Shown in pieces: positions 26,350-34,712 of a stretch of DNA of 39,393 nucleotides. Position 1 is the stretch's first letter. Every line of letters starts with the position of its first letter. A program made the position numbers and the translations under genes. The DNA is from Halomonas sp. LBP4. Its GTDB lineage: Bacteria > Pseudomonadota > Gammaproteobacteria > Pseudomonadales > Halomonadaceae. The stretch spans positions 1,017,711 to 1,057,103 of the forward strand of contig NZ_PDOG01000001.1 in NCBI RefSeq assembly GCF_003202205.1, in the 5' to 3' direction. Under the pieces are notes generated by a model, which was not told the DNA's origin, ran no database searches, and saw only the letters and a list, made by a program, of their open reading frames with translations.

Positions 26350-27264
26350 ATGAAACGCATGATTGGACAACGAGCTGCGGCGAGTTTCCTCGCGCTGCTA
26401 GGGCTCGTGGTGCTGGTGTTTTTCCTGTCCCGGTTGACCGGGGACCCGGCCGCCCTCTACCTGCCCATCGATGCCTCCCAGGAGATGCTCGAGAACTTCC
26501 GTGAGATCCACGGCTTGAATGACCCGCTGCTGGTCCAGTTCGGCAATTACGTCACCGATCTCCTTCGCCTGGATTTCGGTGAGTCGATCCGCAAGGCCCG
26601 CCCCGCCATCGATGTGGTGCTCGAAGCCTTCGTGTGGACCTTGCAACTGGCACTCATCACCATGGCGCTCGTCACCGTCACTGCCGTAGTACTTGGCTCA
26701 CTCGCGGCCTTCCGGGTCGGCGGATTGTTCGACCGGCTGACTTCGCTGATCTCGCTCGTCGGTGCCTCCGCCCCCGATTTCTGGATCGCCATCGTGGCGA
26801 TTGTGCTCTTCTCTGTCCAGCTGGGATGGCTACCCACCTCGGGCACCGGCAGCGTCTGGCACTGGGTGCTACCCGTCGCGGTACTGTTCGTACGGCCCTT
26901 CGGGCTGATCCTGCAGGTCGTACGGGGCTCGATGATCTCGGCGCTGACCTCGGCCTATGTCAAGACGGCGCGGGCCAAGGGCGTTCGCAACCGCCCGATC
27001 ATCTTCGTGCATACGCTGCGCAACGCCATGCTGCCCGTCATCACGGTGATCGGTGACCAGGCGGCGGCGATGCTGAACGGCGCCGTCATCGTCGAGACGA
27101 TCTTCGGCTTTCCCGGCGTCGGCAAGCTGATGATCGACTCGATTCTCCAGCGCGACTTCAACGTGATCCTCGCCTCGATCGTGGTCACCGCGCTCGCGAT
27201 CTTCATCATGAACCTCCTGATCGACATGGCCTACGCCGTGCTCGATCCTCGGATCAGGTACTGA
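26350..27264 (+). CDS. ABC transporter permease (DppB family)
   Basis: The 304-residue protein has about six membrane spans. It has the DppB N-terminal FFLSRLTGDPA, the loop YVKTARAKGV (the ATPase-contact EAA region) and FGFPGVGKLMIDSI. The ATG at 26350 follows GGAG and gives the normal family length; the frame is open to 26164 inside the binding-protein gene. It forms the channel with the DppC-type subunit three bases downstream. Confidence 0.93.
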   Translation: MKRMIGQRAAASFLALLGLVVLVFFLSRLTGDPAALYLPIDASQEMLENFREIHGLNDPLLVQFGNYVTDLLRLDFGESIRKARPAIDVVLEAFVWTLQLALITMALVTVTAVVLGSLAAFRVGGLFDRLTSLISLVGASAPDFWIAIVAIVLFSVQLGWLPTSGTGSVWHWVLPVAVLFVRPFGLILQVVRGSMISALTSAYVKTARAKGVRNRPIIFVHTLRNAMLPVITVIGDQAAAMLNGAVIVETIFGFPGVGKLMIDSILQRDFNVILASIVVTALAIFIMNLLIDMAYAVLDPRIRY

Positions 27265-27267
27265 CCG

Positions 27268-28191
27268 ATGATAGTTTCCGCACCCGTTCCCGATACCAAC
27301 CACCGGCCGGCACAGCGCCTGTTCACCGTGCTGCGCATGCTATGGGCCGACAAGTTCGCTTTCTGTGCCGCACTCTTCCTGTTGGTCATCTTCGCCTGCG
27401 CCCTGCTCGGCCCGGCCGCTCTGTCCGAAGCGGCCTCCCAGGTGAACCTGCGCGGACGCAACGCGCCGCCGTTCTCGCTCGAAAACGGCTGGCAGTTCCT
27501 GCTGGGGGGAGATGCCCTTGGCCGCCCACTGCTCGCTCGTATCATTGTCGCGGCGCAGAACACGATCATGGTCGCTGCCGGGGCGGTCGCCTGCTCGATG
27601 GTGATCGGCACCACGCTCGGCCTGATCGCCGGCTATGCGGGGCGTCGCGTGGGGCAGGTCATCATGCGACTGGCCGACATCATCATGTCGTTTCCCTCGC
27701 TGCTCCTGGCGGTCATCGTGCTCTACATCCTCGCCCCCTCGGTCGGGAACCTCATCATCGTGCTCGCGATCACCCGCATCCCGATCTATCTGCGCACGAC
27801 GCGCGCCGAGGTCCTGGAGATTCGTGAGCGGATGTTCGTGCAGGCCGCCCGCGTCATGGGCGCGTCCACGCCGCGCATCGTGTTCCGGCATATCCTGCCG
27901 GTGATCGTGCCGACGCTAATGACCATCGCGACACTGGACTTCGCCTTCGTGATGCTGGCCGAGTCCTCGCTGTCGTTCCTGGGTATCGGCATCCAGCCGC
28001 CCGAGATCACCTGGGGCCTGATGGTCAGCCAGGGCCGCTCCTATCTGACCACTGCCTGGTGGCTCGCCTTCTGGCCGGGCCTGGCCATCATCCTGACAAC
28101 GCTTTCGCTCAACCTGCTATCCAACTGGCTGCGTACTGCCCTCGACCCGGTACAGCGGTGGCGCCTTGAACTGGGAGGCAAGAAGACATGA
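27268..28191 (+). CDS. ABC transporter permease (DppC family)
   Basis: A 307-residue partner permease. DppC features are the N-terminal span, LLGGDALGRPLLARII (the GTDxxGRD-like region), the EAA loop FVQAARVMGASTPRI, and SLSFLGIGIQPPEITWG near the C-terminus. It overlaps the fused ATPase gene by four bases (28188-28191), so the two are coupled. Confidence 0.93.
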   Translation: MIVSAPVPDTNHRPAQRLFTVLRMLWADKFAFCAALFLLVIFACALLGPAALSEAASQVNLRGRNAPPFSLENGWQFLLGGDALGRPLLARIIVAAQNTIMVAAGAVACSMVIGTTLGLIAGYAGRRVGQVIMRLADIIMSFPSLLLAVIVLYILAPSVGNLIIVLAITRIPIYLRTTRAEVLEIRERMFVQAARVMGASTPRIVFRHILPVIVPTLMTIATLDFAFVMLAESSLSFLGIGIQPPEITWGLMVSQGRSYLTTAWWLAFWPGLAIILTTLSLNLLSNWLRTALDPVQRWRLELGGKKT

Positions 28192-29831
28192 CCGACCATC
28201 TGCTTGAGGTCCAAGACCTGTCCGTGCAGTTTCATTCGGCCGCGGGTACGGTGAACGCGGTGAACGGGGTAAGCTGGCACCTCGACCGTGGCGAGACACT
28301 GGCCATCCTGGGCGAGAGTGGCTCCGGCAAGTCCGTTTCCGCCTCCGCGATCATGAACCTGATCGACACCCCGCCCGGGGAGATCACCCAGGGCCGCATC
28401 CTGTTCGAGGGGCGCGACCTGCTCACCGCGAGCGCCGAGGAGCGTCGGGAGATCAATGGCTGCCGGATCGCGATGATCTTTCAGGACCCACTGAGCCACT
28501 TCAACCCGGTCTACACGGTGGGCTGGCAGATCATGGAGACGCTCACGGCCCACGGTCGCCCGAAGGAAGAAGCCCGCAGCCGAGCCCTCGAACTGCTGCA
28601 CCGCGTGGGCATACCCGAGCCGAAAGCGGCGATGGACCGCTATCCTCACCAGTTCTCCGGTGGCCAGCGACAGCGCCTGATGATCGCCATGGCGCTCGGG
28701 CTCCAGCCCGACATCCTGATCGCCGATGAGCCGACCACCGCACTCGACGTGACGGTTCAGGCCGAAGTGCTTGCCCTGCTCGAAGAACTCCAGCAGCAAA
28801 CGGGCATGGGCCTGCTTCTCATCACCCATAACCTGGGCGTCGTGGCCGAGACCGCCGACCGGGTCGTGGTCATGGAGGGCGGGCGGATCGTCGAGCGGGG
28901 GACGGCGCGCGAGGTTTACCACAATCCCCGTCACCCCTATACCTGCAAGTTGATCGCGGCCGCGCCTGGCAAGGGGGAGATGCGTGATTCTGCTCTCTCA
29001 GGGGAGCCACTATTAAGGTTGGAGAAGGTGTCGAAAAGCTACGGCACTTTCACCGCGCTCAAGGGGGCGTCCTTCGACCTCAGGGCCGGTGAGACGCTGG
29101 CGATTGTCGGGGAAAGCGGCTCGGGAAAATCGACGCTGGCCAAAACGCTCCTGCGTCTGGAGGAGCCCTCGGGTGGCCGCGCGCTGTGGGAGGGCGAGGA
29201 CCTGTTTGCCAAGACGCCTCGTCAGATGGCCCGGGTACGGCGCCAGTTGCAGATGGTCTTCCAGGATCCGACCCAGTCGCTCAACCCACGCATGTCGGTG
29301 TTCGACCTGATCTCGGAGGCGTGGGTCATCCATTCCGAGATATTGCCTCGTGCACAGTGGCGGGACCGTGTGCTGCAGTTGCTCTCGCAGGTCGGACTTC
29401 AGCCCGAGCACGCCGCCCGTTATCCTCACCAGTTCTCCGGCGGCCAGCGACAACGCATCGCCATCGCTCGGGCGCTCGCGCTGGAGCCGAAGCTCATCGT
29501 CTGCGACGAGGCGGTCTCGGCGCTCGATGTGTCGATCCAGGCGCAGGTTATGGACCTTCTGGCAAAGCTTCGTGAGGAACTCGGGATCGCCTTCATTTTC
29601 ATTGCCCACGACCTGCCCGTGGTGAGGGATTTTGCCGACCATGTGATAGTGATGAAGAACGGCAAGATCGTCGAGCAAGGGACAGTGCGCGTCATCTTCG
29701 ACAACCCACGCGAACCCTATACGCAGAGGCTGCTTGCAGCAGGCCTCGATCCCGACCCCGACGTGCAGGCAGCGCGGCGCGAGGCTCGAGAAGCGCTGGA
29801 ACGGCGTGCTCCGATGCAGGAGCCTGCTTGA
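28188..29831 (+). CDS. Fused DppD-DppF type ABC ATPase
   Basis: One 547-residue chain carries both nucleotide-binding domains. Domain 1: Walker A GESGSGKS (42-49), signature SGGQRQR (157-163), Walker B ILIADEP (176-182). Domain 2: Walker A GESGSGKS (308-315), signature SGGQRQR (417-423). The canonical systems use two genes; the fusion leaves a roughly 15-residue linker near residue 265. It powers the importer encoded by the three preceding genes. All key residues are present in both halves. Confidence 0.94.
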   Translation: MTDHLLEVQDLSVQFHSAAGTVNAVNGVSWHLDRGETLAILGESGSGKSVSASAIMNLIDTPPGEITQGRILFEGRDLLTASAEERREINGCRIAMIFQDPLSHFNPVYTVGWQIMETLTAHGRPKEEARSRALELLHRVGIPEPKAAMDRYPHQFSGGQRQRLMIAMALGLQPDILIADEPTTALDVTVQAEVLALLEELQQQTGMGLLLITHNLGVVAETADRVVVMEGGRIVERGTAREVYHNPRHPYTCKLIAAAPGKGEMRDSALSGEPLLRLEKVSKSYGTFTALKGASFDLRAGETLAIVGESGSGKSTLAKTLLRLEEPSGGRALWEGEDLFAKTPRQMARVRRQLQMVFQDPTQSLNPRMSVFDLISEAWVIHSEILPRAQWRDRVLQLLSQVGLQPEHAARYPHQFSGGQRQRIAIARALALEPKLIVCDEAVSALDVSIQAQVMDLLAKLREELGIAFIFIAHDLPVVRDFADHVIVMKNGKIVEQGTVRVIFDNPREPYTQRLLAAGLDPDPDVQAARREAREALERRAPMQEPA

Positions 29832-29945
29832 CGTGGCGAACGGCGCGCCCGGGCCGCAGATCCTCTTCGGCGCGTCGTACTTTTATCACCTTATTCCTCA
29901 GCCAAGGCCGGGCGACGGACGTCCGGCCGTACCGGAGATATGCCT

Positions 29946-31025
29946 ATGACACTGCAATCGCGATCGCATGCGTCGGCCCTCGGTTATTTCAAGTGGGCTT
30001 TTGTCGTTACCAGTGCTGGGCTTGCCCTGGGTGGGTGGTTCGGCTGGCAGATGACGGGCACGATCGGCGGTGCAGCCTCGATCTTTTTCATCTGCTGCGT
30101 ACTGGCGGTGCTGGAAATCTCGCTGTCCTTCGACAACGCGATCGTCAACGCCAACAAGCTCAAGGACATGACGCCGAAATGGCAAAAGCGTTTCCTGACT
30201 TGGGGTATCCTCATCGCCGTCTTCGGCATGCGCGTTCTCTTCCCGCTCCTGATCGTGGTGATCGCGGCGAAGATCGGCCCGTGGCAGGCGGTCATGGTCG
30301 CCGCCTCGCAGCCCGAACAGTACGCAGCCATCATGCACGACGCCCACCTGCCCATCGCCGCCTTCGGCGGCACCTTCCTGATGATGGTGGGTCTGAAGTT
30401 CTTCTTCGATCATGAAAAGGACATCCACTGGGTCCACGCGCTGGAGGAGTGGGCCAGTCGCTATTCCTCGATCCGCGGCATCGAGATCGCTATCGTGCTT
30501 GTCATCATGCTCGCTGTTTCGCGCTTCCTCCCGGCAGGTGAGATGATGGTGTTCATTCGTTCGGCGGTATGGGGGCTCTTGACCTTTCTCGTGGTGGAAG
30601 TCTTGAGCGGCATCCTCGACATGAAGGAAAAAGCCTTGTCGGGCGCGGCAAAGGGGGGCTTGGGCGCCTTCGTCTATCTCGAGGTACTGGACGCCTCCTT
30701 TTCCTTCGACGGCGTGATCGGTGCCTTTGCACTGACGCAGAATATGATTGTCATTGCTATCGGGCTGGGGATCGGCGCCATGTACGTCCGCTCCATGACC
30801 ATCATGCTCGTCGAAAAAGGCACGCTATCGCAGTACCGCTACCTTGAACACGGCGCCTTCTACGCGATCCTCATCCTGTCGGTCATCATGTATATGCAGA
30901 CGCTATACCATATTCCCGAGGTCATCACTGGTCTGGCCGGCGCAGGGCTGATCGGCGTCTCGCTTGTTTCCTCGATTCGGTGGAATCGCAAGAAAAGCAG
31001 GGCTGAACTGCAATCACAAGCCTGA
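29946..31025 (+). CDS. TerC-like DUF475 integral membrane protein
   Basis: The 359-residue protein has about eight to ten membrane spans in two halves. Each half carries a TerC-type acidic motif: LEISLSFDNAIVNA (57-70, Asp63) and LDASFSFDGVIGA (248-260, Asp255). TerC relatives move or sense metal ions, notably manganese, in other systems; DUF475 members are uncharacterised. I chose the second ATG at 29946 because GGAG is eight bases upstream of it but only two from the ATG at 29940. It follows the ABC operon by 114 bases and abuts the deleted GntR copy, so it is the last island gene. Its link to the sugar-acid pathway is unclear. Confidence 0.82.
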   Translation: MTLQSRSHASALGYFKWAFVVTSAGLALGGWFGWQMTGTIGGAASIFFICCVLAVLEISLSFDNAIVNANKLKDMTPKWQKRFLTWGILIAVFGMRVLFPLLIVVIAAKIGPWQAVMVAASQPEQYAAIMHDAHLPIAAFGGTFLMMVGLKFFFDHEKDIHWVHALEEWASRYSSIRGIEIAIVLVIMLAVSRFLPAGEMMVFIRSAVWGLLTFLVVEVLSGILDMKEKALSGAAKGGLGAFVYLEVLDASFSFDGVIGAFALTQNMIVIAIGLGIGAMYVRSMTIMLVEKGTLSQYRYLEHGAFYAILILSVIMYMQTLYHIPEVITGLAGAGLIGVSLVSSIRWNRKKSRAELQSQA

Positions 31026-31030
31026 AAAAG

Positions 31031-31277
31031 ATGGCCATGGAACGTCCAGCTCCCACCGCCAGGCGGCCCATCACCAGCCCGCTGCTGGCGGAAGATGCCT
31101 GCCAGGTGCTGCGCCAGTGGATCGTGCATGGCCGTCTGGCGCTGGGAGGAATCGACCCAGGAACATCACGAGATCCTCGAGGCACTCAAGGCCCGGGACG
31201 GCGAGCGGGCCCGGCGCCTGCTGGCCGATCATGTCCAGCACACCGGCGATGCCATCGCCGCCATCAACCGCGGTTGA
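31031..31277 (+). pseudogene. Internally deleted GntR/FCD regulator remnant
   Basis: The ATG at 31031 opens a frame with AEDACQVLRQWIVHGRLALG. This aligns with the N-terminal helix region of the intact GntR at 16141 (AEEAYLALHRRIVRGQLPPG). At about 31138 the sequence jumps, out of frame, to the last 45 codons of a GntR/FCD gene (EESTQEHHEILEALKARDGE, to the stop at 31275-31277). Nearly 140 internal codons, including most of the winged helix and FCD domain, are missing. It cannot be functional. Confidence 0.88.
31138..31268 (+). repeat. Right copy of 131-bp direct repeat (3' end of GntR)
   Basis: Gapless match to 16676-16806 with 8 differences by my count, most of them synonymous third-base changes. 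It begins exactly where the deleted GntR copy resumes, at GGCGCTGGGAGG. Confidence 0.85.
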
Positions 31278-31289
31278 TCCTGCCGTCGA

Positions 31290-31359
31290 ACACGACGGCA
31301 CCCGCCGAGCGGCGGGTGTCATCGTGTCAGGGCCTCTGCCCGGTCGCATGACCGGGCAG
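31290..31359. terminator. Two hairpins between the GntR remnant and allE
   Basis: First stem: CACCCGCCG (31299-31307) with CGGCGGGTG (31310-31318), extended by ACACGA/TCGTGT. Second stem: CTGCCCGGTC (31336-31345) with GACCGGGCAG (31350-31359) around GCAT. Neither has a strong T tail; they sit where transcripts would converge. Confidence 0.55.
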
Positions 31360-31365
31360 GGTGCA

Positions 31366-32202
31366 TCAGCCGCGCTTGCTGTAGGGCAGCGCCATGTGGC
31401 GATTGACGTCCTTGTACAGCAGATAGCGGAAGGGCCCCGGGCCACCCGCATAGCAGGCCTGGGGGCAGAAGGCGCGCAGCCACATGTAGTCGCCTGCCTC
31501 GACCTCGACCCACTGCTGGTTGAGGTGATAGACCGCCTTGCCCTCGAGCACGTAGAGGCCGTGCTCCATGACGTGGGTCTCGTCGAAGGGAATCACGCCG
31601 CCGGGCTGGAAGGTGACGATGGTCACGTGCATGTCGTGACGCAGATCCTCCGGGTCGACGAAGCGGGTGGTGGCCCAGCGCTCGTCGGTATCGGGCATCG
31701 GGGTCGGGGCGATGTCGTTCTCGTTGACCACGAAGGCCTCGGGTACCTCGATGCCGTCGACGTATTCGTAGGCCTTGCGGATCCAGTGGAAACGCACCGG
31801 GGCATCGGATTCGTTGCGCAGCTGCCAGTCGCTACCCGGCGGGATGAAGGCGTAGCCGCCGGGCTCCATGTGATACTTCTCGCCGGCGATGGTCAGCACC
31901 GTTTCGCCCTCCACCACGAAGAGCACGCCCTCGGCGCCCGGGTCGGTCTCCGGACGCTCGCTGCCGCCGCCGGGGGAGACCTCCATGATGTACTGGGAGA
32001 AGGTCTCGGCGAAGCCGGACAGCGGACGCGACAGCACCCACAGCCGGGTGTTCTCCCAGTGGGGCAGCTTGCTGGTGACGATGTCGCGATAGACACCCTT
32101 GGGAATGACCGCGAAAGCCTCGGTGAACATGGCGCGGTCGGTGGTCATCACCTTCTGGCTGGGATGGCCGCCCTGGGGGGCGTAGTACTGACGCTGACTC
32201 AT
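31366..32202 (-). CDS. allE: (S)-ureidoglycine aminohydrolase
   Basis: Releases ammonia from (S)-ureidoglycine to give (S)-ureidoglycolate, which AllA, encoded by the preceding gene, then cleaves. The 278-residue bicupin keeps the manganese-site residues in the C-terminal cupin: Glu208, His210, His214 and Gln248. Their spacing (2, 4, 34) is the same as in the plant enzyme. Motifs include FDETHVMEHGLYVLEG and PQACYAGG. It overlaps allA by four bases, so the two are translated together. Confidence 0.95.
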   Translation of the reverse strand: MSQRQYYAPQGGHPSQKVMTTDRAMFTEAFAVIPKGVYRDIVTSKLPHWENTRLWVLSRPLSGFAETFSQYIMEVSPGGGSERPETDPGAEGVLFVVEGETVLTIAGEKYHMEPGGYAFIPPGSDWQLRNESDAPVRFHWIRKAYEYVDGIEVPEAFVVNENDIAPTPMPDTDERWATTRFVDPEDLRHDMHVTIVTFQPGGVIPFDETHVMEHGLYVLEGKAVYHLNQQWVEVEAGDYMWLRAFCPQACYAGGPGPFRYLLYKDVNRHMALPYSKRG

Positions 32203-32732
32203 GGGGTTTCCTCTTGTTCGCTGGTAGAGGCGACGACCTCACCTTCCGGCAGGGTCACGCGGATGCCGATGGGGTGCTCGTCGCAGTTGTTGCCCTCGCC
32301 GCCGCGGTCCACCACCAGGAACTCGCCCTCGCGCTCCAGCACCGACTGGATGGCGTGCCAGGTGCCGGCGCGGTAGTTGACGCCCTGGCGACCGTCGGTG
32401 ACGAAGGCCCGCACGCTGTCGGGGTCGATGGTGTCGCCGGGAGGAGCCACCACCACCAGGAAGCGCTCCTCGTGCATCGGCACGAAGGCCTGGCTGCCCT
32501 GAGGATGGCGCTCAAGGAAATCCAGCTCCAGCGGCACACTGACGGGTTGGCTGACGAAGATGCTGATCAACGCCCGCGCTTGCTCGCCGAGGGTCTCGAC
32601 CCTGGCCAGGTCGTGATAGCGACGGGTGCGGCCTGCATTGATATGGAAATAATCGGACGTGCGGGTATCGATCACGTCGCCGAAGGGCGCGAAGGCCTCA
32701 GGCGTCAGGGGACAGGCCTCGAGTTCCAGCAT
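32199..32732 (-). CDS. allA: Ureidoglycolate lyase
   Basis: Splits (S)-ureidoglycolate into glyoxylate and urea, feeding Gcl. The 177-residue protein shows the AllA core: GSQAFVPMHEERFLVVVAPP, GVNYRAGTWHAIQSVL and GGEGNNCDE. The ATG at 32732 has AGGAGG upstream; the frame is open to 32915 with unrelated sequence. It is slightly longer than the roughly 160-residue enterobacterial enzyme because of a C-terminal tail that overlaps allE. A truncated duplicate lies at 16923-17222. Confidence 0.95.
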   Translation of the reverse strand: MLELEACPLTPEAFAPFGDVIDTRTSDYFHINAGRTRRYHDLARVETLGEQARALISIFVSQPVSVPLELDFLERHPQGSQAFVPMHEERFLVVVAPPGDTIDPDSVRAFVTDGRQGVNYRAGTWHAIQSVLEREGEFLVVDRGGEGNNCDEHPIGIRVTLPEGEVVASTSEQEETP

Positions 32733-32926
32733 ACAACCTCCTGTGTGGGAGAGGCTCACCCTCCCGGGAATGAGAGACGGCCGAGGCGGACACATCCCAA
32801 GGCGCCGACGCCTTCGCTCGCCACGAAGTCTCCTCGAGCACCAGGCATTGACCTCCGGGCCATCCGGTACCCTCATCTTAGCTTCTGAAACACAGATTTC
32901 AATATAGCTTGCCAAGTGAAAAAATA

Positions 32927-32949
32927 ATTGTGGAATTTTTTTCCATAAT
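32927..32949. promoter_or_regulatory. Palindromic operator upstream of allA: TGGAA-N5-TTCCA
   Basis: ATTGTGGAA (32927-32935) and TTCCATAAT (32941-32949) are inverted with one mismatch around five T. It lies in the 426-base divergent gap between allA and the YfcC-type gene, whose remainder holds no gene I can support. The half-site TGGAA is shared with the two boxes at the gcl promoter, suggesting one regulator for both ureide operons. Confidence 0.55.
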
Positions 32950-33158
32950 GGGCTTCAATCGAATCCAGACGCAGCAGCCGAGGAGGAAGACACACCGAGC
33001 ACCCCACGCCCCATGAGGTCGTGTCCCATCAGTTGACCACTGTTTCGTGAGGACCGGATTCAGGTCACCGCGGTCCCCTTGTGCAATCCCGAGCCCATCC
33101 ACCCGGCAAGGGTGACGATGCGACTCCACTCAGATCCAACAACAATCCGAGGTCTTGT

Positions 33159-34607
33159 ATGTCTCAACAACCTCAAGCCAGTGAAGCCGAAGCCGTTTTC
33201 AACAAACCCAAGCGAGCATTTCAGATACCCCATATCTACGCCATCCTGTTCGTCTTCATCGCCATCGCGGCGGTGGCGACCCACTTCGTGCCGGCCGGCG
33301 AATTCGAGCGGATCCCCGGCCCCGCGGGGCGCATCACCATCGATGCCGAGTCCTTCCAGTTCGTCGAGCCCAACCCGACCGGCATCGTCGACTTCATGCT
33401 GGCGATACCCAATGGCCTGATGAGCGCCGGCGAGGTGGTATTCTTCACCTTCATGATCGGCGGCATGTTCATGGTGTTGCGGCGCACCGGCATCATCGAG
33501 ATCGGCGTCGACAAGCTCAGCCGCCAGTTTGCCGGCCGAAGCCTGCTGATGATCCCGGTGCTGATGACGGTGTTCGCCGTGGTCGCCACCATCATCGGCA
33601 CCCAGGAGCTGGCGCTGGTCTATGTGCCAGTCATCCTGCCGCTGATGATCGCCCTGCGCTTCGACTCGGTGACCGCCGCCGCCGTGGCGCTGTGTGCCAC
33701 CACCGCTGGCTTCACCACCGGCATCCTCAACCCGATCAACACCGGGCTGGGGCAGCAACTCTCCAACCTGCCGCTCTACTCCGGCTTCGGCCTGCGGGCC
33801 GCCGCCTTCGCCATCGTGTTGGGTGCCGGCATCTACTTCGTCATGCGCTATGCCCGCAAGGTCCAGGCCAGCCCCGAGCTCAGCCTGATGGCCGGTGACG
33901 AAGACGAGGCCGAGAAGCGCTCGCTCTACCAGCATGCCACCGACGAAGGCGCCCTCATGGCCAACGGCCGCCAGAAGCTGGCCGCCATCGCCACCTTCGC
34001 CTTCTTCGGCCTGCTGGTCTACGGCGTGCTGCGCCAGGGCTGGTTCATGATGGAGATGGCCGGCCTGTTCATCGTCATGGGCATCGTCGTCGGCCTGATC
34101 GCTGGCCTGACCACCGAGCGCATCTGCGAAGCCTTCAACAAGGGCTTTCGCGACGTGCTGGTCGGCGCCATGATCGCCGGGGTGGCCCGCGGCGTGGCCG
34201 TGGTGCTCGAGGATGGCCAGATCATGGATACCCTCGTCTTCGGCCTCGGCAACCTCGTCGGTGAACTGCCCACCCTGCTGTCGGCCATCGGCATGTATTT
34301 CTCCCAGCTGGCCTTCAACTTCGTGGTGCCCTCCGGCAGCGGCCAGGCGCTGGTCACCATGCCGATCATGGCCCCGCTCTCCGACCTGATCGGCGTGACC
34401 CGCCAGACCGCGGTGCTGGCCTACCAGCTCGGTGACGGGGTCGGCAACATCCTCTTCCCGACCTCCGGCTACTTCATGGCCACCCTGGCCATCGCCGGTG
34501 TGCCCTGGCAGAAATGGGTGAAGTTCTTCTTCCCGCTGTTCTGCGTCTGGGTGCTGATCTCCATGGGCTTCCTCGCCTTTGCCCAGGCCACCCAATGGGT
34601 CGGCTGA
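33159..34607 (+). CDS. YfcC-family transporter (DcuC/ArcD-like)
   Basis: The 482-residue protein has about 12 membrane spans and the YfcC features THFVPAGEFER after the first span, IIGTQELALVYVPVILPLM, and GFTTGILNPINTGLGQQLSN. Relatives are annotated as basic amino acid antiporters or C4-dicarboxylate carriers without firm substrates. Its position between allA and puuE suggests a ureide such as allantoin or allantoate. The ATG at 33159 follows GAGG; the frame is open to 33081. A hairpin shared with puuE ends it. Confidence 0.88.
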   Translation: MSQQPQASEAEAVFNKPKRAFQIPHIYAILFVFIAIAAVATHFVPAGEFERIPGPAGRITIDAESFQFVEPNPTGIVDFMLAIPNGLMSAGEVVFFTFMIGGMFMVLRRTGIIEIGVDKLSRQFAGRSLLMIPVLMTVFAVVATIIGTQELALVYVPVILPLMIALRFDSVTAAAVALCATTAGFTTGILNPINTGLGQQLSNLPLYSGFGLRAAAFAIVLGAGIYFVMRYARKVQASPELSLMAGDEDEAEKRSLYQHATDEGALMANGRQKLAAIATFAFFGLLVYGVLRQGWFMMEMAGLFIVMGIVVGLIAGLTTERICEAFNKGFRDVLVGAMIAGVARGVAVVLEDGQIMDTLVFGLGNLVGELPTLLSAIGMYFSQLAFNFVVPSGSGQALVTMPIMAPLSDLIGVTRQTAVLAYQLGDGVGNILFPTSGYFMATLAIAGVPWQKWVKFFFPLFCVWVLISMGFLAFAQATQWVG

Positions 34608-34635
34608 TCGCCTGACCCTCGCCCCTGCAGCCAGC

Positions 34636-34674
34636 CACCAGGCCCCACCCGGTATCACCGGGTGGGGCCTGGTG
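34636..34674. terminator. Shared 17-bp hairpin between the convergent yfcC-type and puuE genes
   Basis: Arms 34636-34652 and 34658-34674 are perfectly complementary around TATCA. There is no T run, but the position between convergent stops supports a terminator for both. Confidence 0.75.
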
Positions 34675-34712
34675 CCGTATGGGATTGCCGCCCGCACGAT
34701 TCGCCCCCCGTC

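Noticed and set aside
29832..29945. yybP-ykoY (manganese) riboswitch before the TerC-like gene
   Set aside because: TerC genes often carry it, but I cannot find its conserved loops; only one GC-rich stem is present.
33060..34697. 545-codon antisense frame over the YfcC-type gene
   Set aside because: His/Gln/Gly-rich sequence typical of reverse frames; the plus-strand gene is clearly real.
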